DNA of 15,662 nt, from the NCBI GenBank assembly GCA_964486555.1, contig CAZANP010000043.1:1-15662 (forward strand). Direction: 5' to 3'. Position numbers and translations under genes: made by a program. The stretch's first letter is position 1; each line of letters begins with the position of its first letter. Shown piece after piece: positions 15,154 through 15,662 of this stretch. The notes beneath the pieces were generated by a model that saw only the letters and a list, made by a program, of their open reading frames with translations, made no database searches and was not told the origin of the DNA. This DNA comes from 4484-232 sp964486555 (GTDB lineage Bacteria > Thermotogota > Thermotogae > Thermotogales > Thermotogaceae).

Positions 15154-15662
15154 ATGATGAGAGCGATGTACAGCGGGATAACTGGGCTTAAAAACTTCCA
15201 AACGGTCATGGATATCGTGGGTAATAACATAGCGAACGTCAACACGGTTGGATTCAAGGCATCACGTGTTACGTTCCAGACAGCGCTCCTTCAGACTCTG
15301 AAATCTGGAAGAGCTCCTCAGAACAACATAGGAGGAACGAATCCCATGCAAATAGGGCTTGGCTCGCAAATAGCTAGTATAGATAAACTCATGACCCAAG
15401 GTTCTTTCCAGAACACAGGGAAAAAGACTGATTTAGCGATACAAGGGGATGGTTTCTTCATTCTCTCAGATGGAAGAGGTTATTACTACACAAGAGCAGG
15501 TAACTTCATACTCGACACCAACGGCACATTGATACAGGCTTCTACTGGTTACAAAGTTCAGGGATGGAAAGCTGTTCAAGATCCAGAGAGTGGCTTGAGA
15601 TATGTTGATACTAATCAACCTATAGGGGATATAGTGATAAGTGCTGGAATGAGCATGCCGGC
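15154..15662 (+). CDS. flgE: flagellar hook protein FlgE, N-terminal part (runs off the window)
   Basis: FlgE is the structural subunit of the hook joining the rod to the filament. The 169 visible codons start MMRAMYSGITGLKNFQ and contain the rod/hook family signature DIVGNNIANVNTVGFK (about 20-35). They continue with GTNPMQIGLGSQIASID, the FlgE-typical TQGSFQNTGKKTDLAIQGDG, and RAGNFILDTNGTL. The GTNPMQ...LDLAI-like arrangement favours FlgE over FlgF or FlgG. The reading frame is open to the last base. It starts 7 nt after the flgD stop, with GGGAGGAG as ribosome site in the end of flgD. ATGs at 15154 and 15157 are both possible. The true C-terminus is outside the window. Confidence 0.92.
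   Translation, partial: MMRAMYSGITGLKNFQTVMDIVGNNIANVNTVGFKASRVTFQTALLQTLKSGRAPQNNIGGTNPMQIGLGSQIASIDKLMTQGSFQNTGKKTDLAIQGDGFFILSDGRGYYYTRAGNFILDTNGTLIQASTGYKVQGWKAVQDPESGLRYVDTNQPIGDIVISAGMSMP

Overview
The window reads as chromosomal DNA from a thermophilic bacterium of the Thermotogae, probably a Thermotogaceae member such as Thermotoga or Pseudothermotoga. Three things point there. The maltosyl-active GH13 enzyme closely resembles Thermotoga maritima MgtA (4-alpha-glucanotransferase). The mgtA-apeA-nth and nfo-NFACT gene order matches what I recall of T. maritima. Genes are packed with start/stop overlaps, use AGA/AGG arginine codons heavily, and have purine-rich coding strands. The species cannot be fixed by eye. 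Two runs of exactly 100 N (1598-1697 and 13467-13566) look like scaffold placeholders, so this is probably a draft or metagenome assembly.

Region A (2-5536, + strand) is a four-gene run. It holds an ArsB/NhaD/P-protein-type anion permease, a Lon-like protease with a degenerate ATPase site, an EcfT-type membrane component of an ECF vitamin transporter, and an exported DUF4139 protein. The junctions are 0-12 nt. No promoter for this run lies inside the window.

Region B (5488-12067, - strand) is a six-gene run. In transcription order it is a conserved 199-residue protein of unknown function, endonuclease IV (nfo), an NFACT/RqcH ribosome-quality-control protein, 4-alpha-glucanotransferase (mgtA), an M18 aminopeptidase (apeA) and endonuclease III (nth). 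nfo and the NFACT gene are tail-to-head coupled, the NFACT gene overlaps mgtA, and mgtA abuts apeA. The run combines two base-excision-repair nucleases with stalled-translation rescue, peptide breakdown and maltodextrin remodelling. nth ends inside the 3' end of the converging DUF4139 gene.

Region C (12162-15662, + strand) is a flagellar hook-assembly operon running off the end of the window: a MotE/YlxF-like protein, FliK (hook-length control, split by the second gap), FlgD (hook cap) and FlgE (hook, partial). The order matches ylxF-fliK-flgD-flgE of the Bacillus fla/che operon, but it starts here at motE, with no fliJ before it.

Regions B and C diverge from a 94-bp spacer, the longest non-coding stretch apart from the N runs. 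It carries a tandemly repeated promoter-like element facing region B. I saw no RNA genes, CRISPR arrays, insertion sequences or phage genes. The window is mostly housekeeping and motility DNA. The best candidates for a second look are the Lon-like protease with both Walker motifs altered, the 199-residue unknown protein heading the repair operon, and the tandem promoter repeat.
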